Notes under the pieces: generated by a model
Databases searched by the model: none
What the model was told of the DNA's origin: nothing
Seen by the model: only the letters and a program-made list of their open reading frames with translations
Shown: one piece after another, positions 22,664-30,023 of the stretch
How the letters are laid out: every line of letters starts with the position of its first letter
Numbering within the stretch: position 1 is the first letter of the stretch
Assembly: GCF_040548735.1 (NCBI RefSeq)
Contig: NZ_JBEPSD010000001.1
Span: 124,001-188,000, forward strand
DNA from: Rhodanobacter soli
Lineage (GTDB): Bacteria > Pseudomonadota > Gammaproteobacteria > Xanthomonadales > Rhodanobacteraceae
DNA length: 64,000 nt
Direction of reading: 5' to 3'
Translations under genes and position numbers: made by a program

Positions 22664-22896
22664 GGCCGGCGCGTGGCGGTTCGATGAGGTTACCGATCAT
22701 CCGATAGCTCGCGCGCCGTACACGACGGCATCTCATGCCGGACCTTCATGTTGCGGGCCGCACTCGACTAAAGGTGGACGCCGGGCATGGTGATTACGTC
22801 TCTTTGCTTAGGCGGTCGCGAACGCCTGCTTTCCGGAAGCCCTGTCTTCAGCGATGAGTGCTGGTAGGGAGCGAACAACGTGCCGGTTTGAGTGGA

Positions 22897-23355
22897 TCAC
22901 CCTTGCCGGTTGGTGCTCACCTTCGATCGAGTAGAAAAAGCCTGACGTGCGGCATCGCCGGGCGTGCCATCGAAGCGGGCGCGTGCAGCATGGATGTCGC
23001 CATGGCAACGATCCGCCCAATCGATGAGGCCAGCCATCGGTTCCAGCAACGAGTGGCCCAGCGGGGCCAACCGATATTCAACGCCCGGCGGCTTGGTCGG
23101 GAAGACATGGCGGGTGATCAGTCCATCGCGCTCCAGATCGCGCAAGGTCTGGGTGAGCATGCGCTTGGAAATGTCATTGACAGCGCGGTGAAGCTCGCTG
23201 AAGCGGTGCGGTCGCATCGCGAGAGCCATGATCATGAGCATGCTCCATTTGTCGCCGATACGGTCGAGCACGTCGCGCACTGGGCAGTGGACGGACTGGG
23301 ACTCGCCCAACGGATATCGGCTGAATCTTTCGATTGCCCTCGATGCGTTGCTCAT
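22897..23355 (-). CDS. HxlR-family transcriptional regulator
   Basis: A 152-residue winged-helix protein with the family pattern [40 protein letters not shown] followed by RDLERDGLI, and [20 protein letters not shown]. The N-terminal Cys24 is in the position of the redox-sensing cysteine of many HxlR proteins (HypR, QorR). It is divergent from the NmrA-type oxidoreductase gene across a 315-bp intergenic region, the usual arrangement for a regulator of that neighbour. Confidence 0.9.
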   Translation of the reverse strand: MSNASRAIERFSRYPLGESQSVHCPVRDVLDRIGDKWSMLMIMALAMRPHRFSELHRAVNDISKRMLTQTLRDLERDGLITRHVFPTKPPGVEYRLAPLGHSLLEPMAGLIDWADRCHGDIHAARARFDGTPGDAARQAFSTRSKVSTNRQG

Positions 23356-23670
23356 GCGGAATTCCTCGAGATCGCTGGTTACAAAAAACTGCCTCCTTAC
23401 AGCGCGCGGCAGCGGTCTCTATAGTAGACCTACCCCAAGCAACACGTCTCCCGCCCACCGAGTCTCCGTGTCCCCATCTGTTCCCGCCCGCTTTCTCGTC
23501 ACTGGCTCCGGCATACAGGCGGATCGCGCTCGGAGCGGCCTCGCCGTCTGACGATTGAGCAGGGTTATGGCTTTGGATCACACATACCTCTAACGCTATC
23601 GGTAGGAATTCCTGCCTGTTAGTTGGCCCTTACTCACGTACAGAAATCCGAAAGATTCAGGAGAACGCTC
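23356..23670. other. Divergent intergenic region of hxlR and the oxidoreductase gene
   Basis: No gene is seen. It should hold both promoters. An AT-rich segment with GGTTACAAAAAACTGCC at 23379-23395 and TATAGTAGACC at 23422-23432 is the likeliest regulatory zone for the leftward gene. A clear AGGAGA ribosome binding site ends the region before the ATG at 23671. Confidence 0.45.
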
Positions 23671-24543
23671 ATGTTTTTAGTGATGGGAATTACGGGAAAA
23701 GTTGGCGGCGCGACGGCAAGACATCTGCTGGCGCAAGGCAAGAAGGTGCGCGCGCTGGTCCGAGACCCCGCGAAGGCGGCAAGCTGGGCGGAGCAGGGCG
23801 TCGAACTGGTCGCCGGAGACTGGAACGATGCGGCCGCCATCCAGCGGGCGCTCGAGAGCGTCGACGGCGCGTTTCTCATGTTGCCTCCCATCTGGGCCCC
23901 CGGGCCGAATTTCAAGGAAGCCAAGGGTGTCATCGCGAACTATGTCGAGGCGCTCACCAAGGCGCCGGTGCCGCGGGTCGTCGCGCTTTCGTCGATGGGC
24001 GCGAACCGAACCAGCGGGATGGGACTGATCACGGCTCTGTCGCTTCTGGAGCAGGGCTTTCGCAACCTGACATTGCCGATCGCCTACGTGCGAGCCGGCG
24101 GTTTTTATGAAAACTTCCTTTACGGCTTGCACGTCGCCCAGGGTGGCGCGCTGCCCGTCTTCTACAACCCGACAAATCGGAAATCGACCATGGTCGCCAC
24201 TGACGACATCGGTGCCGAGATCGCAACGCTTCTGAGCGGACCGGCATGGTCGGGGCATCGGGCCATCGAACTCGGATCGATGGTGAGCGCGGATGAAGTC
24301 GCGGCGCAATTGGGTGAAGTGATGAAGCTCGACGTTAAAGCCGTTGCCGTGCCGCGGGCCGATTGGCCGGGTGCATTCGAGCAGTTCGGCATTCCGAAAG
24401 GCCAGTCTGGCCCGGCCGAAGCGATGTATGAGGCCGTCAACGCGGGAGGGATGGACCTCGGCATCGAAGGTACAGAGCACGTCCCAGGTGCGACATCTGC
24501 CCGCGATGTCTTCGCGGCGGCGCAGAAGGCCGCTACAGCATAG
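23671..24543 (+). CDS. NmrA/SDR-a5-type NAD(P)-dependent oxidoreductase
   Basis: A 290-residue atypical short-chain dehydrogenase. The N-terminal nucleotide loop is FLVMGITGKVGGATARHLLA, followed by ALVRDPAKAASW, DGAFLMLPP and VVALSSMGA, as in the NmrA-like/azoreductase-like (QOR2-type) proteins that bind NAD(P)H. The ATG at 23671 has an AGGAGA ribosome binding site, and the in-frame 23623 codon is rejected. The neighbouring HxlR regulator suggests induction by electrophiles or oxidants. Substrate is unknown. Confidence 0.88.
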   Translation: MFLVMGITGKVGGATARHLLAQGKKVRALVRDPAKAASWAEQGVELVAGDWNDAAAIQRALESVDGAFLMLPPIWAPGPNFKEAKGVIANYVEALTKAPVPRVVALSSMGANRTSGMGLITALSLLEQGFRNLTLPIAYVRAGGFYENFLYGLHVAQGGALPVFYNPTNRKSTMVATDDIGAEIATLLSGPAWSGHRAIELGSMVSADEVAAQLGEVMKLDVKAVAVPRADWPGAFEQFGIPKGQSGPAEAMYEAVNAGGMDLGIEGTEHVPGATSARDVFAAAQKAATA

Positions 24544-24633
24544 GTCCGCGGATCAGCCGTCGATGCGGCTTTCGGAGTCTACCCCGAAGGTCGCGTCCCA
24601 TCGGCAGCAAACTCATCATCTGAGGTCGTGCCA

Positions 24634-25023
24634 ATGTCCAGAATCTCCTGGCGCCAAGTTTTACCCTTGGCTCTTGCCGCTTTCTTCGTCGTGGGTTCAC
24701 TCAGCAACATCTTCGCCCCGGAATCCATCTACCAGGAATACCTGAAGTGGGGGTATCCGCGCTGGTTCCATTTCGTGACCGGGTCACTGGAACTCACTAC
24801 TGCCATTCTGCTTTTCCGGGCACCGAGTCGCCTGTTAGGTTCGGCGCTCGGCTGCACCGTCATGCTTGCCGCTCTCGCGACCGTCATCCTTCACGGCGAG
24901 TACGGGCACGCTGTGCCGCCACTCGTCGCGGCGACATTGGCACTTGTGGTCGGCTGGATGAGTTGGCGCAAGCGGGTGGCGCCACCAGCGATCGATCAGT
25001 ACAGCCGGCACCCGGACATATAG
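24634..25023 (+). CDS. DoxX-like membrane protein
   Basis: 129 residues with four predicted membrane helices (VLPLALAAFFVVGSLSNIFA; FHFVTGSLELTTAILLF; LGCTVMLAALATVILH; PPLVAATLALVVGWM). The pattern matches the DoxX-like family, seen with oxidoreductases in redox homeostasis. It has a TGAGG ribosome binding site eight bases before the ATG. It follows the NmrA-type gene by 90 bp on the same strand. Confidence 0.8.
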   Translation: MSRISWRQVLPLALAAFFVVGSLSNIFAPESIYQEYLKWGYPRWFHFVTGSLELTTAILLFRAPSRLLGSALGCTVMLAALATVILHGEYGHAVPPLVAATLALVVGWMSWRKRVAPPAIDQYSRHPDI

Positions 25024-25026
25024 ATC

Positions 25027-25227
25027 GTGGCGGTCTTCAACCAGACTGCCCGGGACGCGATGGCGATGCCCAACAACTCGGTATACGCAGCAAGCAAGGC
25101 GGCGCTCCGATCCATGGGGCGAACGTTCGCAGGTGCCGCGCTCTTCCTTGCTTCGGCTGACTCGGCATATGTAACAGGTGTCGATCTATCTGTTGATGGT
25201 GGGGTTATGGCCCTCGGCTTCGTATAG
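25027..25227 (+). pseudogene. Internally deleted SDR oxidoreductase remnant
   Basis: A 66-residue frame in which NNSVYAASKAALRSMGRTFA, the SDR catalytic YxxxK helix, is joined directly to GAALFLASADSAYVTGVDLS with a following VDGG, the SDR C-terminus. In intact SDRs about 40 residues (including the PG motif) lie between these parts, and about 140 residues with the Rossmann fold precede them. All this is missing, so no activity is expected. It starts three bases after the DoxX stop with a GTG. It is a decayed gene kept in frame by chance, or a recent deletion. Confidence 0.8.
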
Positions 25228-25385
25228 ACGATTGGACGAGCAAGTATCCACCGGCAGGCCGGTGACCGTCCCTTCCTGGCCGATCAGCGACTGTTGGTCG
25301 CCGTGTGAAAGCTGCCCGAAGGTAGGATCGTTTGAAATCACAATTCCTTGGTCCCACCCAGCACTGCAACCCGAGATGGAAGGCC

Positions 25386-27353
25386 ATGCAGAGAATCGTG
25401 ACTGGCGCGAAGCCACATCGTGTCGCACATCCCGCTCGGGCACCGGTTGTGCTGGCGATCGCCTTATTGATGTTGGCTGGATCGTCTTGGCCGAACACGA
25501 CGCTCGCCTCCACCGGGCCCATGGCCGTTGCACCCCTGGCGTCGCTTCCTCCACCTCGCGACCAACCGTTCCACGGTGCAATGACTTTGGCCGTCACCGC
25601 CACGGACACGGATCACCAGATCTTCGTCATGCACGAGACGATCCCGGTGCAGCACCCGGGCGACATGGTCCTGCTTTATCCCCAGTGGGAGACGGGCAGC
25701 CATGCACCGACTGTATCGGCGATCGAACTCACCGGACTGGTCGTGCACATCGATGGGCATCGAACGGCTTGGCATCGTGATCCGACCCATAGTCATTCCT
25801 TCCGCATCAATGTGCCGAACGGCGCGCAAACGATTGCCCTCGATTTCCAGTTTCTTGCCCCGCAGCGTGCCGCACTGTTGCGGACTGACATGGTTGACGT
25901 GCAGTGGCAGCGATTGCTGCTTTATCCCGCGGGCTGGTATGTGCGCGATATCCCGGTGGATGCCTCGGTCACGCTGGCGCCAGGCATGCAGGTCTTTACT
26001 GCGCTCACGACCGGACGCCATGACGGCCCCCTGTTTACCTTCTCGCGCACCACGCTGGACAAGCTGGTCGACGCACCAGTCTATGCGGGTCGCTACCGGC
26101 GCCAATTCATGCTTTCGACGGAAACGGCTGCGCCGGTCCGGCTCGACGTGCTCGCCGACGCGCCATCGGACCTCGTGGTCGCCCAGAGCGATCTATCCAA
26201 ACTCAGGTTGCTCGTTGCACAAACCCTCAAGGTCTTCGGAGCCGCTCCGTACCGCCACTACGATGCGTTGCTGTCGCTGAGCGATGAATTGTCGCCAGGG
26301 GGCGGCATCGAACACCTCGAGGAGGGCGAGAACAACATGCCGGCCGACTATTTCACCGACAGCGCTGCCCAGCTCAACAACAAGGACCTGATCGCACACG
26401 AACTGGTGCATGCCTGGAATGGCCGCAGCCGTCAGCCTGCGGGCCTGTGGTCAGCCGATTTCAATACGCCCGTCGACGGCAGCCTGCTCTGGGTTTATGA
26501 AGGGCAAACGGAGTTCTGGGGGCGCGTACTCGCTGCCCGCGCCGGCTTGCGCTCGCGCCAGCAGATTCTGGACAAGCTGGCCCTCGATGCGGCGCTCGTC
26601 GCCCATCGCCGGGGCAGGGCCTGGAAAACCCTTGCGGACAGCGCGAATGACGCTTCCTACATGGCCGGGCATCACGTGGCGTGGCGCGATTGGCAGCGCC
26701 GGGAGGACTACTACCCCGAAGGCGTGTTGTTGTGGCTCGACGTGGACGCGCGCCTGCGCCAGTTGAGCCACGGCAAGCGCAGCCTCGACGACTTCGCCCA
26801 GCGCTTTTTTTCGGCCAGGGGGGAGCAAGGCGTCATTTCCACGTATACCTTCCAGGACATCTGCGCTGTGCTCAACGCCGTCGCGGCGAACGACTGGACC
26901 AACTTTCTGCAACGCCATCTTGACACCCACGACGATGCCGAGGCGACGGCCGGGCTGGCGCGTGCAGGCTGGCAGCTTGTCTACACCGACACGCCAAGCG
27001 AAACGTTTCGCCAGGATGAAGCGGATGCCGGCGTCAGCAATCTCGACTATTCGATCGGGCTTCAGGTACAGCCGGACGGCGTGGCCAGCTCGGTCGTATG
27101 GGAAGGCCCGGCGTTCAGGGCCGGCATCGCTCCCGGCACCAGGATCAAGGCCGTCGATGGCAATCCTTTCTCCCTAGCCGCCATCAACGCTGCCGTGAAG
27201 CGAGCCGGAGATGTGCCGATAACGCTCACTTTCATTAATGATGGTCGAATCCGGACGGCTTCGTTGACCTATCGGGGAACCCTGCACTATCCCTCGCTGC
27301 AGCGCATTCCCGGCACGCCCGATCGACTTTCCAGTTTGCTCGATGCGCGCTGA
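25386..27353 (+). CDS. M61 family metallopeptidase with PDZ domain
   Basis: Exported zinc aminopeptidase of the M61 (glycyl aminopeptidase) family, 655 residues. A signal sequence (APVVLAIALLMLAGSSWPNT) leads to an N-terminal beta domain, the gluzincin motif HELVHAWNG with the third ligand Glu in VYEGQTEFWG, and a C-terminal PDZ domain (YSIGLQVQPDGVASSVVWEG to RAGIAPGTRIKAVDG). All zinc ligands are present. The ATG at 25386 follows GGAAGG. The frame continues upstream to a TTG at 25332, which is less likely. It is the last host gene before the prophage. Confidence 0.9.
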   Translation: MQRIVTGAKPHRVAHPARAPVVLAIALLMLAGSSWPNTTLASTGPMAVAPLASLPPPRDQPFHGAMTLAVTATDTDHQIFVMHETIPVQHPGDMVLLYPQWETGSHAPTVSAIELTGLVVHIDGHRTAWHRDPTHSHSFRINVPNGAQTIALDFQFLAPQRAALLRTDMVDVQWQRLLLYPAGWYVRDIPVDASVTLAPGMQVFTALTTGRHDGPLFTFSRTTLDKLVDAPVYAGRYRRQFMLSTETAAPVRLDVLADAPSDLVVAQSDLSKLRLLVAQTLKVFGAAPYRHYDALLSLSDELSPGGGIEHLEEGENNMPADYFTDSAAQLNNKDLIAHELVHAWNGRSRQPAGLWSADFNTPVDGSLLWVYEGQTEFWGRVLAARAGLRSRQQILDKLALDAALVAHRRGRAWKTLADSANDASYMAGHHVAWRDWQRREDYYPEGVLLWLDVDARLRQLSHGKRSLDDFAQRFFSARGEQGVISTYTFQDICAVLNAVAANDWTNFLQRHLDTHDDAEATAGLARAGWQLVYTDTPSETFRQDEADAGVSNLDYSIGLQVQPDGVASSVVWEGPAFRAGIAPGTRIKAVDGNPFSLAAINAAVKRAGDVPITLTFINDGRIRTASLTYRGTLHYPSLQRIPGTPDRLSSLLDAR

Positions 27354-27696
27354 GCCAGCGGGTAGGTTGAGTCGACGGCGATCGACATCCAGGTCTGTTT
27401 CTGCGACCCATCGAGTTGAACGTGAAGGCGATCGGCGAAGACATGCCGGGCAGGGGAGTTCTCCGGTTTTGATTGCGGCACGTTCACTCGTGTGAACCCA
27501 AGCCGCTTGTGGTTCTGGCGTCGGCAATGCCGGCAAAGCCACTGGCCTCCACCTGCCTCTTCACAGAGTCTCCGCCTTCGCTGCGCAGAAGCAGCTGCCG
27601 ATTCTACAAATCACTGATGCATTTGATGGCGCAGTTGGTGACATTGGTACATGCCTAGATGCCGGACTGGCGCAGTCCATCTGCCGCTTGTGGTCA

Positions 27697-27715
27697 GACC
27701 TAGCTACGGGAGTCA
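27697..27715. repeat. 19-bp direct repeat, copy 1
   Basis: GACCTAGCTACGGGAGTCA occurs here and again at 27833-27851, 136 bp apart. In both copies the reverse strand reads ...DSRS-stop, and copy 2 supplies the last codons of the prophage repressor. Confidence 0.75.
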
Positions 27716-27832
27716 CAACCGTTGTGGATACTGGGGATATTTGAGCGCAGCAGTTGCAACATGCGGATGATTGTCCGCGCCATTTGAGTAGAGGTAGCGC
27801 GTTGGTTGAGGATAAATCGGTACGTGCAACAG

Positions 27833-27851
27833 GACCTAGCTACGGGAGTCA
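27833..27851. repeat. 19-bp direct repeat, copy 2
   Basis: The second copy of GACCTAGCTACGGGAGTCA, 45 bp left of attL. It lies in host DNA yet encodes the DSRS-stop end of the phage repressor in its integrated form. Confidence 0.75.
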
Positions 27852-28261
27852 AAACCCCCAGGGGAGATCAGCCAGAGGCACCGGCGCACCTTCTGTAATT
27901 TCGCATAATGTATAAACGCCAGCGGCAAAAATGCTAAGTTCTCGCCTGCCGTATGGACGTCTAGACGGCTAAACAGGTAGATCATTGCGAACCCGGCTGC
28001 GGCTTGCGCAAGTCGAAGCCACACCTTTCTGACAGCGGGGGATCGGGCGCGTTCCGCTTCGATTAGGGGTAGCCACTGGCGTAGCGGCTCGCCGATGGCG
28101 CTGCACATTTTTTCTACACTGTCGGCTTCCGGGTGGCCCTTCGCGCCACGCCATAGGCTTACCGTCGAACGGCTTAGCCCGAGCTTGATTGCAACGGCGT
28201 TGTCTGACGCTAGCGAGCACGATTCACGGTACTTGTCAAGCAATTTAATTGTTGCGTTCAC
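27836..28261 (-). CDS. Phage HTH repressor-like regulator, C-terminus replaced by host sequence
   Basis: 141 residues from a GTG. The N-terminal 50 hold a helix-turn-helix (NAVAIKLGLSRSTVSLWRGA), as in DUF3693-type inovirus regulators; a membrane segment follows (AAAGFAMIYLFSRL). The attachment core falls inside the coding frame and encodes part of IHYAKL. Residues 123-141 (KVRRCLWLISPGGFDSRS after Q) come from host DNA left of the crossover. In the circular phage the frame would instead continue into the sequence stranded at 36308-36222, giving AIALILALAAYAAWESK and an Arg-rich end, about 150 residues in all. It is divergent from the early genes and sits next to GTCGAG boxes. Confidence 0.8.
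   Translation of the reverse strand: MNATIKLLDKYRESCSLASDNAVAIKLGLSRSTVSLWRGAKGHPEADSVEKMCSAIGEPLRQWLPLIEAERARSPAVRKVWLRLAQAAAGFAMIYLFSRLDVHTAGENLAFLPLAFIHYAKLQKVRRCLWLISPGGFDSRS
27896..27914 (+). repeat. attL: dif core repeat, left end of prophage
   Basis: TAATTTCGCATAATGTATA is identical to 36309-36327. It holds the XerC arm (ATTTCGCATAA) and centre (TGTATA) of dif, but the bases that follow (AACGCCAGC) do not form a XerD arm. This is the degenerate junction left by a phage that uses only half of dif. Confidence 0.88.
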
Positions 28262-28330
28262 GTCGAGTACTCCTTGACATGCGGTGTCGAGGACTACTAT
28301 ACATGCGCCCCATGTCGAGCGGTTCTCGAC
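28262..28330 (+). promoter_or_regulatory. Phage early promoter with four GTCGAG boxes
   Basis: TTGACA at 28274-28279 and TATACA at 28298-28303 with an 18-bp spacer form a sigma70-type promoter for the rightward early genes. GTCGAG occurs at 28262, 28286 and 28314, and its inverse CTCGAC at 28325; the last two form an inverted repeat. One box lies inside the spacer and one touches the repressor start codon. Binding by the divergent HTH protein would silence the early genes and its own gene (inference). Confidence 0.65.
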
Positions 28331-28346
28331 GTGACAGGGGCTTCAA

Positions 28347-28592
28347 ATGTACGTTCTCGCCGCAATCCCGTTCCTCCTCGCGCTGTTCTGGCTCGTAGTC
28401 GTGGTTTACCGGCTCGCCAAGCTCAATGCTCGTCTACGGTCGAATTTGGCCGGTTGCACTGGCTACCCGATTTCCCCGAGTTTCCGCCGCCCTGCGACCG
28501 CACATCGCTTGGCTTTGTCGTCTGTTCCCCTGCGGTACGGCAAGGGCAGGGCGGCGGAACGTTCCATGGTCTGTCCGGGGCTGCCGCTGTGA
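28347..28592 (+). CDS. Phage early membrane protein (81 aa)
   Basis: First gene of the rightward phage operon, with AGGGG ten bases before the ATG. The N-terminus is one strong membrane helix (VLAAIPFLLALFWLVVVVYR) followed by a basic tail without recognised motif. Its stop overlaps the GTG of the next gene (GTGA), which suggests translational coupling. No function can be assigned. Confidence 0.6.
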   Translation: MYVLAAIPFLLALFWLVVVVYRLAKLNARLRSNLAGCTGYPISPSFRRPATAHRLALSSVPLRYGKGRAAERSMVCPGLPL

Positions 28593-28807
28593 GCGGGTCG
28601 ATGGATGTGCTGGCTAAGATTCGAGCGGCCTGCGACAGCGACGCTCTGTCGTATGACGTGCACGCCGCCGTGGCGGAGCTGATCGAAATCAGCGCGCAAA
28701 TCGCTGCATACAACGGAGCGAGTAGCGGCCTCACCCCTTACCACGTACCCCTTGTGAAATGGGAGCGGTGGCGCGCCGCCCTCGCCAACGTCGGGAGCGT
28801 GGTATGA
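28589..28807 (+). CDS. Phage early protein (72 aa)
   Basis: Starts at a GTG overlapping the previous stop. A soluble helical protein (VLAKIRAACDSDALSYDVHA and LIEISAQIAAYNG), with no recognised family. A longer frame in the same phase begins at 28274, but its upstream part overlaps the membrane protein and has no family character. It is coupled to the next gene by ATGA. Confidence 0.6.
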   Translation: MSGSMDVLAKIRAACDSDALSYDVHAAVAELIEISAQIAAYNGASSGLTPYHVPLVKWERWRAALANVGSVV

Positions 28808-28989
28808 GGCACACCCAGCCTATGACCGCTGAGGAACAGCGGATTGACCAGGCCATGCGCAAAGAGCATCGGTCGCACGCGCAACAGGACGCGGCGCTGT
28901 CTGCGTTCCGGTTGGCTCAATTGGTCGCTGCTCAACGCGCGCCGATGTTGGAACGCGCGGCTGATCTGATGCTCGGTGCACGGGCATGA
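28804..28989 (+). CDS. Phage early protein (61 aa)
   Basis: Begins with an ATG overlapping the previous stop (ATGA). A charged helical protein (AEEQRIDQAMRKEHRSHAQQ, then FRLAQLVAAQRAPMLERAAD) with no recognised motif. The coupled ATGA at both ends supports it as a real gene in the operon. Confidence 0.6.
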   Translation: MRHTQPMTAEEQRIDQAMRKEHRSHAQQDAALSAFRLAQLVAAQRAPMLERAADLMLGARA

Positions 28990-29189
28990 GTACCGTCACA
29001 GTCGATCAGGTTGTGCAGGTTATTCGTGCATTGTGGCTCGCCGGCCTCGTCGGTTCCTTCTGCGCTTGCTACTTCGGTGCGTTGGTCGGCGCGCTATCCG
29101 GTCGTGGCGTTCTCCTTTTCCTTCGTCGCCGCTGCCGCACCTGGCGGCGCTGGTCGCGTGCGTATGACCGCACGGTGTGGGGGTCGTGA
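28986..29189 (+). CDS. Phage small membrane protein (67 aa)
   Basis: Starts at the ATG of an ATGA overlap. One hydrophobic segment with small residues (ALWLAGLVGSFCACYFGALV) is followed by a highly basic end (FLRRRCRTWRRWSRAYDRT), the usual pattern for an inner-membrane protein with a cytosolic positive tail. No family recognised. Confidence 0.6.
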   Translation: MSTVTVDQVVQVIRALWLAGLVGSFCACYFGALVGALSGRGVLLFLRRRCRTWRRWSRAYDRTVWGS

Positions 29190-29302
29190 TGCAAGTCGTT
29201 CTGTCTCTCCTGGCTGTCTACGTGTTCTTCCTCGGCTTGCGTGAGTTCGGGCGCCAAGTGACGCGCGTGGTTTTGTGGATCGCGCATCGGGGCGAGCAGT
29301 GA
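29189..29302 (+). CDS. Phage very small membrane protein (37 aa)
   Basis: The ATG shares one base with the previous stop (TGATG). The sequence is MQVVLSLLAVYVFFLGLREF followed by a basic stretch to GEQ. One membrane helix; the size resembles the pVII/pIX group of filamentous phage, but the position before rep suggests otherwise. Its stop overlaps the GTG of the next gene. Confidence 0.55.
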   Translation: MQVVLSLLAVYVFFLGLREFGRQVTRVVLWIAHRGEQ

Positions 29303-29586
29303 CCGCGCGCCAGTCCACGACCGTCGAAGCTGACGCGGGCATGGTCTATGCCGAGGGCATGCGAAATGGCATTCGGACGGCCATATCGATGATCTGCAAA
29401 GCGGGCGGTGAAGTGCCGCTTTCGCTGCGTCGCGAGCTGACGAAGTGGGACGCACATTCGATCCATCGTGAATGGCTCGCCCAGCAGGGCAGGCCGGTGC
29501 CGTTCGCTCAATCCGAACAGTCGTATTCCTTCATTCATCTGGCCCTTCAACGGGTCGGTTTGGAGTGTCCTCATGTTGACGGGTGA
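29299..29586 (+). CDS. Phage early protein (95 aa)
   Basis: Begins at a GTG in a GTGA overlap. Soluble, with the segment ADAGMVYAEGMRNGIRTAIS and a region LSLRRELTKWDAHSIHREWL. No known domain. The preceding part of the frame (from 29275) overlaps the upstream gene and is left out. Function unknown; it lies in the early operon between the membrane proteins and rep. Confidence 0.55.
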   Translation: MTARQSTTVEADAGMVYAEGMRNGIRTAISMICKAGGEVPLSLRRELTKWDAHSIHREWLAQQGRPVPFAQSEQSYSFIHLALQRVGLECPHVDG

Positions 29587-29761
29587 AACCGGGCCGGTGT
29601 TGATGGCCGAGACCAGTCGTGTTCTGGCGTGTCTGCGCGCGCTGAGTGATCGCGCCGAGTCGCATGGTCAGCAGGCGTTGCATTTCGTGCTGTCGATTAC
29701 GGCTGACTCGCTGGCGGACAACCTCGAAACCGCTGCGGACATGGCTGGTTCCGATGAATAG
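29573..29761 (+). CDS. Phage early protein (62 aa)
   Basis: Overlaps the previous gene by 14 bp. A helical acidic protein (MAETSRVLACLRALSDRAES, ITADSLADNLETAADMAG). GTGTCCTC precedes the ATG without a clear ribosome binding site, so translation may depend on coupling. No recognised family. Confidence 0.5.
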   Translation: MLTGETGPVLMAETSRVLACLRALSDRAESHGQQALHFVLSITADSLADNLETAADMAGSDE

Positions 29762-30023
29762 GCTTTATCTCGGCAAGTACCCGCCGCTTGGGTACCCGGC
29801 GCCTCGTGATCCGCCTGCTGGCATGGGTGTCGAAGCGTTCGATCTGTACCCGGCAGGCTTCGCCAACGGTGCGATTTGCAATGACGGCGTGTTTCACATG
29901 CTCGATGCCGCTGACGCGCTCGACGTGCGTCATACGCGCCTGTATTGGGCTACCCGCAACCAGCAGGACGCCGCGATCAGTGCGCCGTTTCTGGATATCG
30001 CCCGGAGTAAATGGCATGGGTGA
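29754..30023 (+). CDS. Phage early protein (89 aa)
   Basis: Starts eight bases inside the previous gene. It has a Pro-rich opening (LYLGKYPPLGYPAPRDPPAG) then a globular part (FHMLDAADALDVRHTRLYWA). It overlaps the start of rep by eight bases. No family recognised; it could be a partner of Rep from its position, but nothing in the sequence shows this. Confidence 0.55.
   Translation: MNRLYLGKYPPLGYPAPRDPPAGMGVEAFDLYPAGFANGAICNDGVFHMLDAADALDVRHTRLYWATRNQQDAAISAPFLDIARSKWHG

Larger units (their letters stand above)
27354..27895. other. Host region between the M61 gene and dif
   Basis: No complete gene is recognised. Several short open frames exist on both strands, for example a rightward one ending in ATGVTTVVDTGDI at about 27742, which could be remnants of earlier dif-integrated elements. 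It contains a 19-bp direct repeat (27697 and 27833) and GGGCAGGG at 27448, which fits the FtsK-orienting KOPS motif (GGGNAGGG) in the orientation expected left of dif. Confidence 0.45.

Noticed and set aside
27473-27658. Short ORF between the M61 gene and the prophage
   Set aside because: No start signal or family; perhaps a remnant, but not supported as a gene.
27833-27860. tRNA-like T-arm (TTTTGACTCCC) near the 19-bp repeat
   Set aside because: Stem bases do not pair well, and no anticodon arm or acceptor stem can be built, so it is not a tRNA or tRNA fragment that I can support.
28274-28588. Longer upstream part of the 28589 phage gene
   Set aside because: It overlaps the 28347 membrane protein, which has a good ribosome site and clear membrane sequence.
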